The notes below the pieces were generated by a model, which was not told the DNA's origin, ran no database searches, and worked only from the letters and a program-made list of their open reading frames with translations. Positions 11,210-23,420 of a stretch of DNA of 64,000 bases are shown piece after piece. The stretch is from Cristatella mucedo. Lineage: Eukaryota > Bryozoa > Phylactolaemata > Cristatellidae. The stretch lies in the NCBI GenBank assembly GCA_009760855.2, contig WPIO01000107.1, positions 1,370,001 through 1,434,000 of the forward strand. Direction: 5' to 3'. Numbering within the stretch: position 1 is the stretch's first letter; each line of letters starts with the position of its first letter. The position numbers and the translations under genes were made by a program.

Positions 11210-11475
11210 GTCTCTCTCTGTCTCTCTCTGTCTCTCTCTCTCTGTCTCTCTCTCCCTCTCTCTCTCTTTTTCTCTCTGTCTCGCTCTCTTTCTCTCTCTG
11301 TCTCTCTGTCTCTCTGTCTCTCTGTCTCTCTGTCTCTGTCTGTGTCTGTCTGTCTCTGTCTGTCTCTGTCTGTCTGTCTGTCTCTTTCTCTGCCTCTCTC
11401 TCTGTCTCTCTCTCTGTCTCTCTCCCTCTCTCTCTCTCTCCCTCTCTCTCTCTCTCCCCCTCCCTCTCTCTCTCT

Positions 11476-11516
<41 letters not shown>
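10785..11516. repeat. Long TCTC/TCTG pyrimidine array
   Basis: About 730 bp of CT dinucleotides with periodic TCTG units and a non-repeat stretch near 10820-10890. It ends directly before a candidate exon at 11527. Confidence 0.93.
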
Positions 11517-11517
<1 letters not shown>

Positions 11518-11526
11518 AGAACAGCG

Positions 11527-11628
11527 ATGGCCGACTCTGCAGCAATGACTGGCGGATTTGAAAAGAGCCCGCGGCTGGCGAAAGACATCGGTCAGCTAAT
11601 GCTGCTGTCAGGGTGCAACATGCCGTCG
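11527..11628 (+). CDS. Candidate coding exon (34 codons), unrecognised
   Basis: ATG with G at -3 and +4 opens a frame that stays open for exactly 34 codons to TCG|GTAAGT, a consensus donor. The other two plus frames have stops. The peptide starts MADSAAMTGGFEKSPRLA. It has ordinary amino-acid composition, unlike the repeat-derived frames around it. The long CT array ends 10 bp upstream, so it could be a first exon, or an internal exon using that array as its polypyrimidine tract (CTCTAAGAACAG just before). I do not recognise the protein and could not find a following exon with confidence. Confidence 0.35.
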
Positions 11629-11922
11629 GTAAGTGGCCGAGTACGAGCTTTTCTTTAAGTTTTCAATTTTTCATTAGCTCTTGCATTGCGAATGTCAGCC
11701 AAGATGTCAGCTCTCGATGCGACATTATGACGGGTCGCTGCAGATGAACGTGTGGCAGATTCGTCTCACTATTTTACAAGAGAAAAGCCGAGCGGAAGCC
11801 GCCGCTCGAGGTTCGGCGGTCCGCCACGGGGCGCCGCGCAGACTGGTGGCTCACGCCCCCCCCCCCCCGCGAGCCAGTCGACAGCGGCACAGCGGCGACA
11901 GTAGCGTAGGTGCGAAGTGAAT

Positions 11923-12342
11923 TAATAATAATAATAATAATAATAATAATGCACTTGATAAAGCACCCTCAGAGAACTCAATCTCTTTCTAGGCACTTCA
12001 CATTTGCTGCAAAGGGAAATGCAATTGAATGGTGAATAATATCATGCTTGATAAACAGCATGAATAACATGGTTAGAGGTGACGTGCACAGGGTCAGCAT
12101 GCAAATGTGGTTAGTGGCAGCAAGCACTGTCAGTATGCATAAGCACGTGAAGGACGAATCGCAGGGACCCACTAAATGCTGTCCTAAATAGGTGTTTTAA
12201 GGTCTTTTTAAATGTGGTCAAGTCAGGGGATGTACTGAGGCAAGTCGGGAGGGAGTTCCAGGCTTTGGGAGCATACGAACTAAATGCACGGTCTCCAAAG
12301 GATTTGAGGTTTGTACGAGGTATTGGTTAACTGTTGGACAAT
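11923..12342 (-). mobile_element. L2-A LINE, 3' fragment
   Basis: (AATAAT)n at 11923 is the tail; the minus strand carries the 3' UTR and the end of ORF2 up to the region coding for the NLKSFGD motif. Similarity fades at about 12342. Confidence 0.88.
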
Positions 12343-13433
12343 AGTCGCCTGTCAAACAACTGTCGGTGACAATAGCGTGCACGATCGTCGCAGGCAATCG
12401 CCATAGGCGAGAAAAAAGGACGAGACGGACAGAGCTAGGACCGAGCGACACTGCGTGAAGGAGCGAGTACCACGAGCAGCCTTGCACGGCTGCTTGCAGA
12501 GTTCGCCCGTGCGACTCTGGAGGACAACTCGACGTGCGGCTCATCCTTACGCGTGGCCGATTCTTTTTTTTTCTTTTTAAGTTTCACATACAAATATTGC
12601 TGGCGATTCGCTTTTTTCTTTTACTTTACGGAGAACGTTTCCGTGCTATAGAGTTCGCAGAGCCATCACATGTGCCGTCAACGATCACTGAACGAGTAAA
12701 AGCTTGAGGTATTCTATCGTACGGAGAAGACTTAACCATGGTATCGGATGCAGCCGCTGCTACGTAAACGGTTTACTTATTGGCAGTTTGATTGGAGTTC
12801 TTGGTGCGTCTAAATTTCACAAGTGGCACAAAGATGTCCCCGTAACGCAGCCACTTGGATGTTGAACAATGTGTGGTGCTGGTGTTTTATGATAACCCAG
12901 CCGGTTACCGACAATCGCAGACACTAAAGTTTGCCCGACTTTAGATCGTAAGCGCTTCCTCGTGCTGAGTCCCCTGAGTGGTTGTAGCTAGTGTCCCCGG
13001 GTAGAACTTATTCGCTTTACCTGCTTTTGGCGCAAGCGATGACATTCTAAATGTTACGAGAAATACAACGATCGATCTTCCGGTTCCAACCCCAACTACA
13101 CCACACGTCTAGGAGCCTGCGTTGTGGGGCGCGAGGGGTCATAGCGTCAAAGAACGTACCCCCACATCTCGCTTACATGTAAAAATGCACTAGGTTGGAA
13201 AAAACTTGGAAAATGCGCAAACCTAGAGAAGACCAGATACAATCCTGTCGTTTATTTGTTATATTTATTGCTCGGCATGGCCTCTGCATCGGTAATCTCA
13301 ATTTAGATCGAGCCTTTATACTATGCGGAATGCCAGCTTCCTTATAAGAAAGGGAGGTTGTCACATGTGTTGTATGCTTATTTGCTGGTCTTTGATTACA
13401 CATTAGCCATTTAGAGTCACGCTACTGCATCCG

Positions 13434-13437
<4 letters not shown>
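12343..13437. other. No gene or repeat recognised
   Basis: About 1.1 kb of apparently single-copy sequence with only short open frames. Confidence 0.5.
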
Positions 13438-13466
<29 letters not shown>

Positions 13467-13480
13467 CGTACATATATATA
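13438..13480. repeat. (TA)n array at the tail of a SINE-A
   Basis: TA dinucleotides interrupted by CGTACA; directly adjoins the 3' end of the minus-strand SINE-A, so it looks like an expanded SINE tail. Confidence 0.9.
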
Positions 13481-13615
13481 ATTCATTTATAAAGCGCCCC
13501 AGGAGAACTTAATCTCTATTCAGGCGCTTCACATATGCCTCGGGGCTCGAGCCCACGACCTCAGTCAGACCTTGGTCGGGGCGAGCACCTTAACCGCTAG
13601 ACCAAACCAGCTCGG
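13481..13615 (-). mobile_element. SINE-A copy, near full-length
   Basis: Minus-strand order: GAGCTGGTTTGGTC, TAGCGGTTAAGGTGCTCG, GACCAAGGTCTGACTGAGG, B-box, tail hairpin, ATTATATATA. One of the cleanest SINE-A copies in the window. Confidence 0.9.
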
Positions 13616-13851
13616 CGGCATGCATTATTACGCTCGCTGTAGCTCTAATGCTGGTAGGCTACCGCTCTAGATGCTTGCGGCGTGCGGTCTTTGGTTTTCC
13701 ATGACGAGAAACGCTGTACTGCATACTCGTTCCCACTCCGACGGACAAATATAACAGTGGCGACGAGAATTACAACCGGATACTCTGAGAACTACAGCGT
13801 CACTTCATTTGTTTCGAGTTCTCCGCCGGTCCCCGGGTAGACAAGAATCCT

Positions 13852-14018
13852 AGCTGATTAAACAGCCTCTTTTTGCATAGCGACAGAAGATCCTTTTAGG
13901 GCTATCACCACCGCTTGCAGTGGCGATAAAGAATCGCCCACCGCAGGAATTGAACTCACGACCTCGGGACCGAGGTCGTGAAAGCAACCACCTTACCTAG
14001 TGTGCCATCACGGCTCAC
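13852..14018 (-). mobile_element. SINE-B copy, near full-length
   Basis: Minus strand: GAGCCGTGATGGCACACTAG, TAAGGTGGTTGC, an 11-bp palindrome CACGACCTCGG/CCGAGGTCGTG, B-box GAGTTCAATTCC, GGGCGATTCTTTATCGCC, CCACTGCAAGCGGTGG, GATCTTCTGTCGC, TTTAATCAGCT end. Confidence 0.88.
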
Positions 14019-14769
14019 CTCACATCAGACAGAAAAACTGGCCGCGGCATCTGCAATGTCTCGGGGCAGCCGACTCACCGAAACTGCATATGAGCAAAAA
14101 TTATGAAGCCCGAGAAATATCGCAGCAGAAGAATCAAATCTATTAATTAAGAGCTGCTCAGTAATTTGCCCCCGACTGCCCGCTACTGAAAGCGGTTGAA
14201 ACCTCGCACTCGAGAACTGTTCGCTTCTCTAGCAATTGCGCTTCTCAATTGCCCTCGAAAACAAGGCACACGATACTCGCTGCTTTGGCAACGTGTTGCC
14301 GGCACCGGAGGAGTGCGACTGTTGCTGCGCGCCTGTCTATCTCTGCATCGCATGCGGTGGCGCGTTCTGCCAAGCTCGCATTTACACAGGCAGCTTATCG
14401 GGCGTATCCAGCTCTCTCACGCGCGGTAGTCACGTGACGCTTCGTTCGGCGGTCGCTCCTCTGAAGCGTCGCCCGCCGGTGCCGGCAGCGGAAGAAGCTA
14501 GTCAGCGATTGCTTTTATTTGACGCGAAGGTCTCTCTTGATGAACTTTCTGCCGAATGTACTCGCGTATATTTGCACCCCTCACGGAACCGCCCACGGCA
14601 GCGACAACGAATGCGACCTTAACTGTGGAGAAAGCGAGCAGTGGGGGTGCAGCACCGTTTGGAACTCGCTGTAACACCTGTACCTCCGACTGGAGTGGCT
14701 AAGGGAAACGCGTCGCCGACGGAGTTGCGTCGTTAATACCGGTGACGTATGAGACGTCTGCTGAAGATC
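14019..14769. other. No gene recognised
   Basis: Contains a 128-codon plus-strand frame (14236-14622) with a Cys-rich patch but no known domain and no splice support; I leave it uncalled. The last part may already be diverged L2-A. Confidence 0.45.
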
Positions 14770-16310
<1,541 letters not shown>

Positions 16311-16994
16311 GACTGCGGATTGGAAGCGAGAGCGAGTACTTCCGGGCAGCTTCGTTCTTGCAGTTCTATTTCGGTGCCAAAGTCGCTATATTTCAGCCGG
16401 CGATCTGCGAGTGAATGACGCAGCTTTCGGAGAGCAATCCGCAACGTCAACTCGCCTCCGCCAACCGCGATTACACGAGACAATTCGCCTCCTCGGCGGC
16501 GTGCGCTTGCGGCCGCTCAATCCCTAGGCACCGACGGTCGACCGTAGGTAGCGCCGGGTGGCGTCGCAGCGCGGCTCGGGCGCAGACGATTTGCCGTCTC
16601 CGCATGACTGGTGACCGGCAGATTTCGCAACTCCCGATGCGGTGGCTGCAGCAAAGCCGGCGGCGGCTGCTATTTCCGCCCTGCGTTGAAGCGTCGCCGG
16701 CGCGATGGACGGATGAGCGTGAAAGATCACGTGTTGGAGTCACGTGTGCCACGCCCTCGGCATACGGCGCGACTCTGTGACGCTCGCGCGCGCGGCTCTG
16801 GCTGGAGCGGCGGCAATCCAGCGTAGACGCCTGGACGCGGCTGCCTCGTACAAACTGCCGTGTCGAGCCGGGCGCTGCGGTGCGACGTCCCTCCCCTGCC
16901 GCATCGCAAACGTGGGGCTCCTAAACAGTGCGGCGATTAGCGAGCCGCCCGTCGGCTTTTACCTTTAATCTTACGTCCGAAGGCGGACTGCTAG
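16311..16994. other. GC-rich, no gene recognised
   Basis: Arg/Ala-rich open frames on both strands overlap each other and show no domain. Confidence 0.5.
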
Positions 16995-17165
16995 CTTATT
17001 CGTTAGCCTAGGGGTGAGGTGCTCGCTCTTCCCGACCCGGGTCACGTGGGTTCGAGTTCTGCTGCGGTCGATTCTGCGTGGACCACTGCAAGCGGGGGGG
17101 GGGGGGTGACGGCCGTGAAGGCTCGTCTGCCGCTATGTAAATGGGGCATTCAAATCGGCTTGCAC
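16995..17165 (+). mobile_element. SINE-B copy, diverged
   Basis: CCTAGGGGTGAGGTGCTCGC head, B-box TGGGTTCGAGTTC, a G-run, GGCTCGTCTGCCGCTATGTA and AATCGGC end follow the SINE-B order. Confidence 0.7.
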
Positions 17166-18480
17166 CTTATCCGAGGCCGTTTAGCCGAGGACCCATGCAG
17201 CGACCTGACGACTGCCGAGGTCGGCGCTCCACCGAGCGTCGCACCAAGGGCCGTATGAAACTACTGAACTAACCGGGTTGCTGTTTCACACCATGTCAGC
17301 CCGCTAACGATGCGTAGCAGGAGCAAATCGGCCGCAGCAGAGGCGCTAGCTTCGAAGCCGCGCGCGGCAGAGCCGCTGCGTGGCGCCACCGCTCTCGCGG
17401 TGAAAGTACGCTCTGCGCTGCCGCCCAGTCTGTTTCTGACGGCAAAACTCTCCGTCGCTCGCAATTACCACGAACCGCCAGCGTCTCGCGAAGAGCGTAC
17501 GCCGGACGGCGTACTTCCGCCCGCGGCAGCAATCGTCCGCAGCGCGTACTTACGGCAAGGAAAACGTGCGCTGGCTGAGCTAACGACCGGGCGCCAACTT
17601 ATGGCCACTTCCCCTCGACGAAGCTGCGGACTGGACGAGTGCGGACCGCGCACGCGGTTGTAAATTGTGTGTCGCTTTGAGCTAGTGCATTGTAGCGATT
17701 TTAGCAGCCTCCGCCGACGGGCATTGTGCTCAGCGTAGCCCCGGGCCAGTTTCTTCATAATACCGACGTAGCCGAGCTCGCCCAAACATAATGGAGGCGC
17801 TACTGGGCGCGGGCGGCACAAACGGAACGCCCATTTCTCAGCAGCCGACCGCCCCGAGAAGCGTGTTGACTCAGCCAGATGACGTCGGCCGCGGCGGCCG
17901 GTCGGTGTGGGTGGGTGGGTGGGGGCGGTCGGTCGGTCGGTCGGCCGCAGCGCTCCGTCGGAGCCGCACGCTAGCAGGGCTCAAAGCCTCGCCGTCGCCA
18001 CGGCAACTCGGCCCAGCGACGGCGAGGGCGGAGGCGCAAGCGCAGCCGCGCGGCGGGCATCTGCCAGAGTCAACGTCAGCCGTGCGGCGAGAGCGGACTG
18101 CGGCGGCGGGAAGCGGTTGGGCAAAGGCCAGAAAAAGCAAAAGAAAAGCACGTACTGTGTGAACTGCTTACGCCGAGCCTGTGCCGATCCCCCTTATTTT
18201 CGAACATCGGCTTGTCTAGTCGGTCGCGTGGAATTCAAAGTCACATTCGTACTAGTCCTTTAGTATCAGCCGCAGATGATTCTTAGGAGATACAAATACT
18301 AAGTAGACACACGAACACACGCACATCAGTATCAACATCTCCGCGTGTGAAGTGAGTAATCATGTGTGTGAGAAAGAGAGAATGGAGGTAAGAGAGGCCG
18401 ACATATTGAACAAGAGTGGCGGATAGTTTAGGAGAGACGAGAGATCGATTGAGAGAGAAAGCGATAGAGGGCCGAACAAT
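17166..18480. other. GC-rich region, one weak candidate exon
   Basis: Mostly unassigned DNA with a GTGGG/TCGG run at 17908-17950. The candidate start at 17791 has its own entry. Confidence 0.45.
17791..17889 (+). CDS. Weak candidate first exon, unrecognised
   Basis: ATGG start followed by about 33 codons of balanced composition (MEALLGAGGTNGTPISQQ...) that then run into a GTGGGTGGG low-complexity tract. Several GT sites after it could be donors, none clearly better. Upstream is GC-rich, as for a promoter. No family recognised; it may be chance. Confidence 0.18.
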
Positions 18481-18584
18481 TTAGTATAATATATAAATAA
18501 ATATAATATTATATACTTATAATAATTGTATAATAATAATTAATAATTTATAATAACAATTATATAATAAATATAATAGTGAGA
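18481..18584. repeat. AT-rich low-complexity tract
   Basis: TAATAATT/ATATAA-type sequence, followed by a purine-rich stretch to about 18690 whose complement resembles the pyrimidine-rich repeat seen at 52650 and 63418, without a firm alignment. Confidence 0.7.
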
Positions 18585-18889
18585 GAATTATTAGAGCCGA
18601 AGAGAAAGAAGAGAGAGAGAGAGGAGAGAATCGGGGAGATATAAGAAGAGAGGTTATTGAGAAAAAGAAGGTTTTGAGAGCAGAGCAAGAGAAAGGAATG
18701 TGATAAACCTAAAGTCAGAGGCATAAAGATGTATAGAGAAGAGTGTGCGCGTGCGTGCGGACGTGTGTATGTGCGCGGATGTGCACGAAAAGAAGGGCTC
18801 GCCGGGAAGTCCTCCGACACAAACGCGACACGAGCAATGTGTTAAGACTAGACAGTGAAGGTTAACAGACTCGGAGCCTTATCAAATCG

Positions 18890-19015
18890 CAGCAGATGAG
18901 CCGTCTGCTGCTGTGGCTCTCACTTGCAGCGGGCGATGAAGAGTTGCCTGCTTCAGGACTCGAACCCGCGACCGCGGTCGTCATGTGCAAGACTCTTAGC
19001 CCAAGGCTAAATCCT
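18890..19015 (-). mobile_element. SINE-B copy, diverged and partial
   Basis: Minus strand shows a head with TTAGCC, the central palindrome CGACCGCGGTCG, a B-box (GGGTTCGAGTCC) and a CTTCATCGCCCGCTGCAAG body. Confidence 0.65.
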
Positions 19016-19454
19016 AGAGTGCGTGTCTTCTCAGACGTACGGCCGATACTCGCGGAGCTGGCGCCTCGCGACGCAGGGCCAGCGCGTCGCCGACGGCGCA
19101 CCGATACTCGCTCGTGTCACGTGGTCCAAGAAACGCCGCCATGGTGAGGGCAGCAGTGCCTTAATCCGGGGCGGTGTATTTCTAAGGCGCGCAGAGCAAA
19201 TATGCAGGATGCTACAGCGATAGAGCAAAGCTCCGGTGCAATTCAAAGCCCAAAGATAATCGAGTCTCAGCGTACTTTAAATGACTTTTGATACTTTGAA
19301 AATGCCAGATAATGATAATATCGACCTTCTGGTAATTATAATTCAGAAACTTCACTAATTCTCAGAATCCTCGGCTTTCCGGATGGTCATCTCACCAGCA
19401 CTTCACGTTGCTGGAGAAAGATGGAGAGCTCAGGCCTTATCTCGTGAGATATCA

Positions 19455-19547
19455 CTTCACTTTACAGCAAATGTAAAGCGCCTAGAGAGAGATTAAGTTC
19501 TCTGAGGGCGCTTTATCAAGTGAATTATTATTATTATTATTATTATA
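19455..19547 (+). mobile_element. L2-A LINE tail only
   Basis: GCAAATGTAAAGCGCC, hairpin, GGGCGCTTTATCAAGTG and (ATT)n: a ~90-bp 5'-truncated copy. Confidence 0.85.
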
Positions 19548-21304
19548 TCTGAAGTGATGTCAAAACTGAAAAATCCCTCGGGAAACATTACTATGATAAG
19601 AGAAAGCCCCTGTTTCGAGTCATCCAAAGCAATCGCATCTCATGACATACCTGTAAGGATCTCAAAACCAGAGCATCATTGGCGCACACAACGCAAGCGA
19701 TATGAAAACATCCAGACGTCCTCACACAAACGAGTCTGCAGTGCCGTATCGCAGCCATCCATGGGTTTTGCCAACCCAGTTTCCTCCTTCTTCTTCCCGT
19801 TCACTCCACAGGAATGATGACGATGACATTCAGCAGATCTCTCTCAGCTGAGCGTAGCCTACTGAGAACCTCTGGAAACGCAGTGAACAATTAAGTTACT
19901 GCGAATCTGAACAAGAAGTCAAATCGATTTACTTCTACAGACAATTCGCTCGTTCTAGTTACCGTAGCGTGGTAAGCGTGAGAAGTTGGCGTACAAGCTG
20001 GAGCTAGTCGAGAACTATATTGCATTCACAAAGTTCAAGACTCAATCGCACAGCCATAGAAGAGGCCACACAGTTAGCATATCACACGAAAAAGTACAAG
20101 CTTCCGTCCTCAAGTCGACATAACGCGAGCGCCAGTGTCGAAATGCCTACGATAGACATGCAGTCTTAGGCTTCCTCATAACACCGGGGGAGGGGAGAGT
20201 CGCGTGACGTATAACACCGGCTCCACACTAAAGACCTATCATTACTCAGTTCCTTATCGGGCGCTTAACGACAGCTGCCTACTACAAAGCGAATTGCAGT
20301 GCGGACATTGGCAGAATCGCCGCCGATGGCGTCCGCACAGCAACTTCAATAGCTGATTAGTGATGCAGCCACAGATACCTCCGTCGGAGCTACTGTCTAT
20401 CGCATCGGTGGTTTACACAGACGCAGCCTTGAAGTAAGCTACCACTGCTACTGGCTCCACAGCTAGCTCAATAGCAAGCGCAGAAGAAACAACAATTTCC
20501 TTCATCGCTCCTTCAAAGGATGAGAAGTGCGATGTTAGTTGCGCTTGCGGCGAAGCGTTTCAGTCCAAATGACGCTCTACTACCGCGTTCGTAGCGCCAC
20601 TCGCGCAGTCCTTGCGGAGCGACGGCGTTTTCTCTCCTGCTGCCGATTTCGGCGGCGGCGTTTTGCTTTCGTTTTTTCAGTTAACGTTCTTTCTTCTCAA
20701 TGCAACCGAATTCCTCCACAGCGGCTCCCTCCTTCTCGCTCCTCTTCTCACTCGCAGCGCTGAGTCTCGGTCGATGAACAGGCGGTAGACAGGAATGAGC
20801 GGCGTGACAGGCATGAGCGGTGAGCATTTGTAGTGCATTTGCACGTAGCAGCTTACTGTCGTCTGCAAAATGTACGCATTCCATTCCAGGCGCTGAATGC
20901 CGTACGCTCTTCGATTTTTGCTAATACCACATCAAGTCTATTACGTTCGACGTTCGCAATAATAAAGCATTGGGAAGCGCTCCGAAAAGATTAGTCTCTT
21001 TATTAGCGCCTCAGATAGGCTGAAATGGAATATAAATTAATTTAGCATTTATAGCAATGTGCACGGTTACAAGAAGCCTACACGAGCATAATGGAGATAA
21101 GGATAAAAAAGAAACGGTGTTTCCTGAGAGCGACGCGTCATTTCTAGCCTCAATTCAATTTAATCAAGTCGGCTGATGTGGAAATAATAATAATATTATT
21201 TATAAATTAATTAGATTAACACATTATAATACGATATAATAGTAGTAAGACATTTTGATTTGCACTGCCTGCTCGGCTGGCGCAGTTAGCGATCGGTGGG
21301 AGCA
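19548..21304. other. No gene or repeat recognised
   Basis: About 1.75 kb of mixed sequence with only short frames; AT-rich 21184-21240. Confidence 0.5.
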
Positions 21305-21555
21305 GCAACCGGCAGAGGCGAAGCTAGGATTGGAGCGCCGGGTTGGCGAAGGGTCCGGGGGGGGGGCAGAGCCCCCTGTAAACGGGATCTGGGGGCGTCC
21401 CCCAGCGCTTGCGGCGAGCGAAAAATGACCGAAATGGCCAGTGCCGCTTGGCCAAACACCTCGCCGGACCTGTTGTCAAACTCGACTCCATCTACCAGGT
21501 CAGGGGTGGCAGCTGCCACCCCCTGCCACCCCTTGGCTTCGCCTCTGGCAACCGG
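21305..21555. mobile_element. hAT-type MITE with 8-bp target duplication
   Basis: The element 21313-21547 (235 bp) is bounded by inverted CAGAGGCGAAGC / GCTTCGCCTCTG, perfect over 12 bp, the CAGNG form typical of hAT transposons. The flanks 21305-21312 and 21548-21555 are both GCAACCGG, an exact 8-bp duplication as hAT transposases make. The interior has no transposase. It has a G-run and GGGTGGCAGCTGCCACCCC. Confidence 0.92.
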
Positions 21556-21600
21556 CACGCTAGGCAGCTCTCCACGGCGTTGGAAGCCCAGGTTAAATAA

Positions 21601-21732
21601 ATAATTCATTTGTATAGCGCCCCAAGAGAACTAAATCTCTATCCAGGTGCTTCAAATATGCCTCAGGGCTCGAGCCCACGACCTCAGCCAGACCTTGGTC
21701 GGGGCCGTAACCGCTGGACTAACCCAGCTAGG
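21601..21732 (-). mobile_element. SINE-A copy
   Basis: Minus strand carries head, B-box and hairpin tail (GAGATT..TTCTC..GGGGCGCTATACAAATGAATTAT). It lies 46 bp from the hAT MITE. Confidence 0.88.
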
Positions 21733-21892
21733 TTCGACGAATTGCCGAAAAACTACAGTGGATTGCGGTAATTGGTCTAACCCGTTGAGCCCTGCCGGGT
21801 AGCCGAGCCCTGCCTGGCTGAGCCGTGCTTGGTGGAGCCCTGCCTGGCGGGCTGACTTACAGGGAGCCACACAGCTCTAACATGAGATCCTA

Positions 21893-22098
21893 ACGGAGAT
21901 AATATTAATAGTAACGATACATTTGCATAGTACCCGTAGAGAACTAAATCTCTGTCTCTGTCTCTCTCTGTCTCTGTCTCTCTCTCTCTGTCTGCCTCTG
22001 TCTGTCTCTGTCTGTCTGTCTCTGTCTGTCTGTCTGTCTCTCTCTCTCACTGTCGCTCTGTCTCTCTCTCTCTGTCGCTCTGTCGCTCTGTCGCTCTG

Positions 22099-22132
<34 letters not shown>

Positions 22133-22168
22133 GCCCTGTCTCTCTCTGTCTCTCTCTGTCTCTCTCTG

Positions 22169-22202
<34 letters not shown>

Positions 22203-22278
22203 TGTCTCTCTCTCTGTCTCTCTCTGTCTCTCTCTGTCTCTCTCTGTCTCTCTCTGTCTCTCTCTGTCTCTCTCTGTC

Positions 22279-22331
<53 letters not shown>

Positions 22332-22510
22332 GTCTCTCTCTGTCTCTCTCTGTCTCCCTCTGTCTCTCTCTGTCTCTCTCTGTCTCTCTCTGTCTCTCTC
22401 TCTCTCTCTCTCTGCCTCTGTCTCTGTCTCTCTCTCCGTCTGTCTCTCTCTAAAGCACTTTGCATATTCTGTGAGGGAAACGTGCTAATTGCACAGTAAT
22501 AGCATGCCTA
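21893..22510 (-). mobile_element. LINE tail split by a 510-bp microsatellite
   Basis: Left part 21893-21942 reads as an L2-type 3' end (GATACATTTGCATAG, AGAGAACTAAATCTCT). Right part from 22453 resumes as CTCTAAAGCACTTTGCATATT, the matching upstream part of the tail. Between them lies the TCTG/TCTC array. The tail resembles L2-C (42539) as much as L2-A. Confidence 0.7.
21943..22452. repeat. TCTCTCTG array inside a LINE tail
   Basis: About 510 bp, partly in regular TCTCTCTG units, at the spot where intact L2-A tails have only AATCTCTCTCTAGG. Confidence 0.93.
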
Positions 22511-22572
22511 GTGTTAGTATACACGTAGTGCTGCTGTAACCGCTCTGAAGCTCATCCTTCTACCGTCTCTTC

Positions 22573-23420
22573 ATATGTAATGTAATGTAATGTAATGTAT
22601 CTCCGTCAGTAACTCCACAAAGCCATAAAGACTAAGTGGGTGTTACGCAGGAGAGTTTTGGATAGCGCACTCACAGCCTAAGCGGCTTTCGGTACGCATT
22701 CGGTAGCCAACAGACTTCGTCTCACGCAACAAAGAGAAAGTGGGAAGCATAGCAGAGTTAGGAGAGCAGTTGAGGTAGTGAGTAGCATAGAAGTAGCAGT
22801 TCAGGACCGCTGAAAAAGATGTGCCACAGTCGGCAGTGGGAGAGTAGATGTCGTTGCGTAAGAATTGTGGAAGCGAGTTCCACAGTCTAGGACCTGCAGA
22901 GCTAAAGCTTCTGTCGCCAACGGTCTTTAAGCGGAGGAATGGGACAGCTTATTTATTGTCCACACAGGACCTGAGGGCGCGAACAGGTTGAAACTGATGC
23001 AGCAGTTCAGCTAGGTATGAAGAAGCCAAGCCGTTGCGGGCCTTGTGGGTCAGCGTAAGAACTTTGCTCTGTATTCTTTGCTCAACCGGCAACCATCCTC
23101 GCTCTTTCAGCAAAGGTGACACGTGCTCAAACCACTGGGACTTGAAGACCAGCCTTGCAGCCATATTCATAGTCCGCTGTAGTGGCATAATAGCTTTCTT
23201 TGGCAGCCCAGCCAAAAGGGAATTACAATAATCAAGCCGAGACAGAACTAAAGAGCTAGTTAAATTGTTTACAAGCCACTGTGGGAGACAGCTTCTAATC
23301 TTGGATAGGGATCGGATGTGATGGCTGGCTGTACAGGCAGTCTTCTGAATGAAGCTTTTGAAATTGAGGCAGCTGTCGAACACGACACCTAGATTCTCTA
23401 TCGGGGGGGGGGGGACTGTA
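22573..23420 (-). mobile_element. L2-B LINE, C-terminal ORF and 3' end
   Basis: Ends in (TGTAA)n on the plus strand at 22575-22598. The minus strand codes ENLGVVFDSCLNFKSF, KIRSCLPQWLVNNL, LDYCNSLLAGLPKKAI, AARLVFKSQWFEHV, HKARNGLASSYLAELL: the RT 'thumb' and C-terminal region of the L2/CR1 group. A G-run at 23403-23413 marks its broken 5' side. Confidence 0.88.

Noticed and set aside
10820-11545. Long Arg/Glu and Ser/Leu frames
   Set aside because: Direct translations of the TCTC/TCTG array. The same applies to frames in 21923-22465, 28924-29487, 42130-42576, 47144-48215 and 51020-51398.
14236-14622. 128-codon plus frame with a Cys-rich patch (CDCCCAPVYLCIACGGAFC)
   Set aside because: Cysteine spacing does not fit a zinc finger I know and there is no splice or transcript support.
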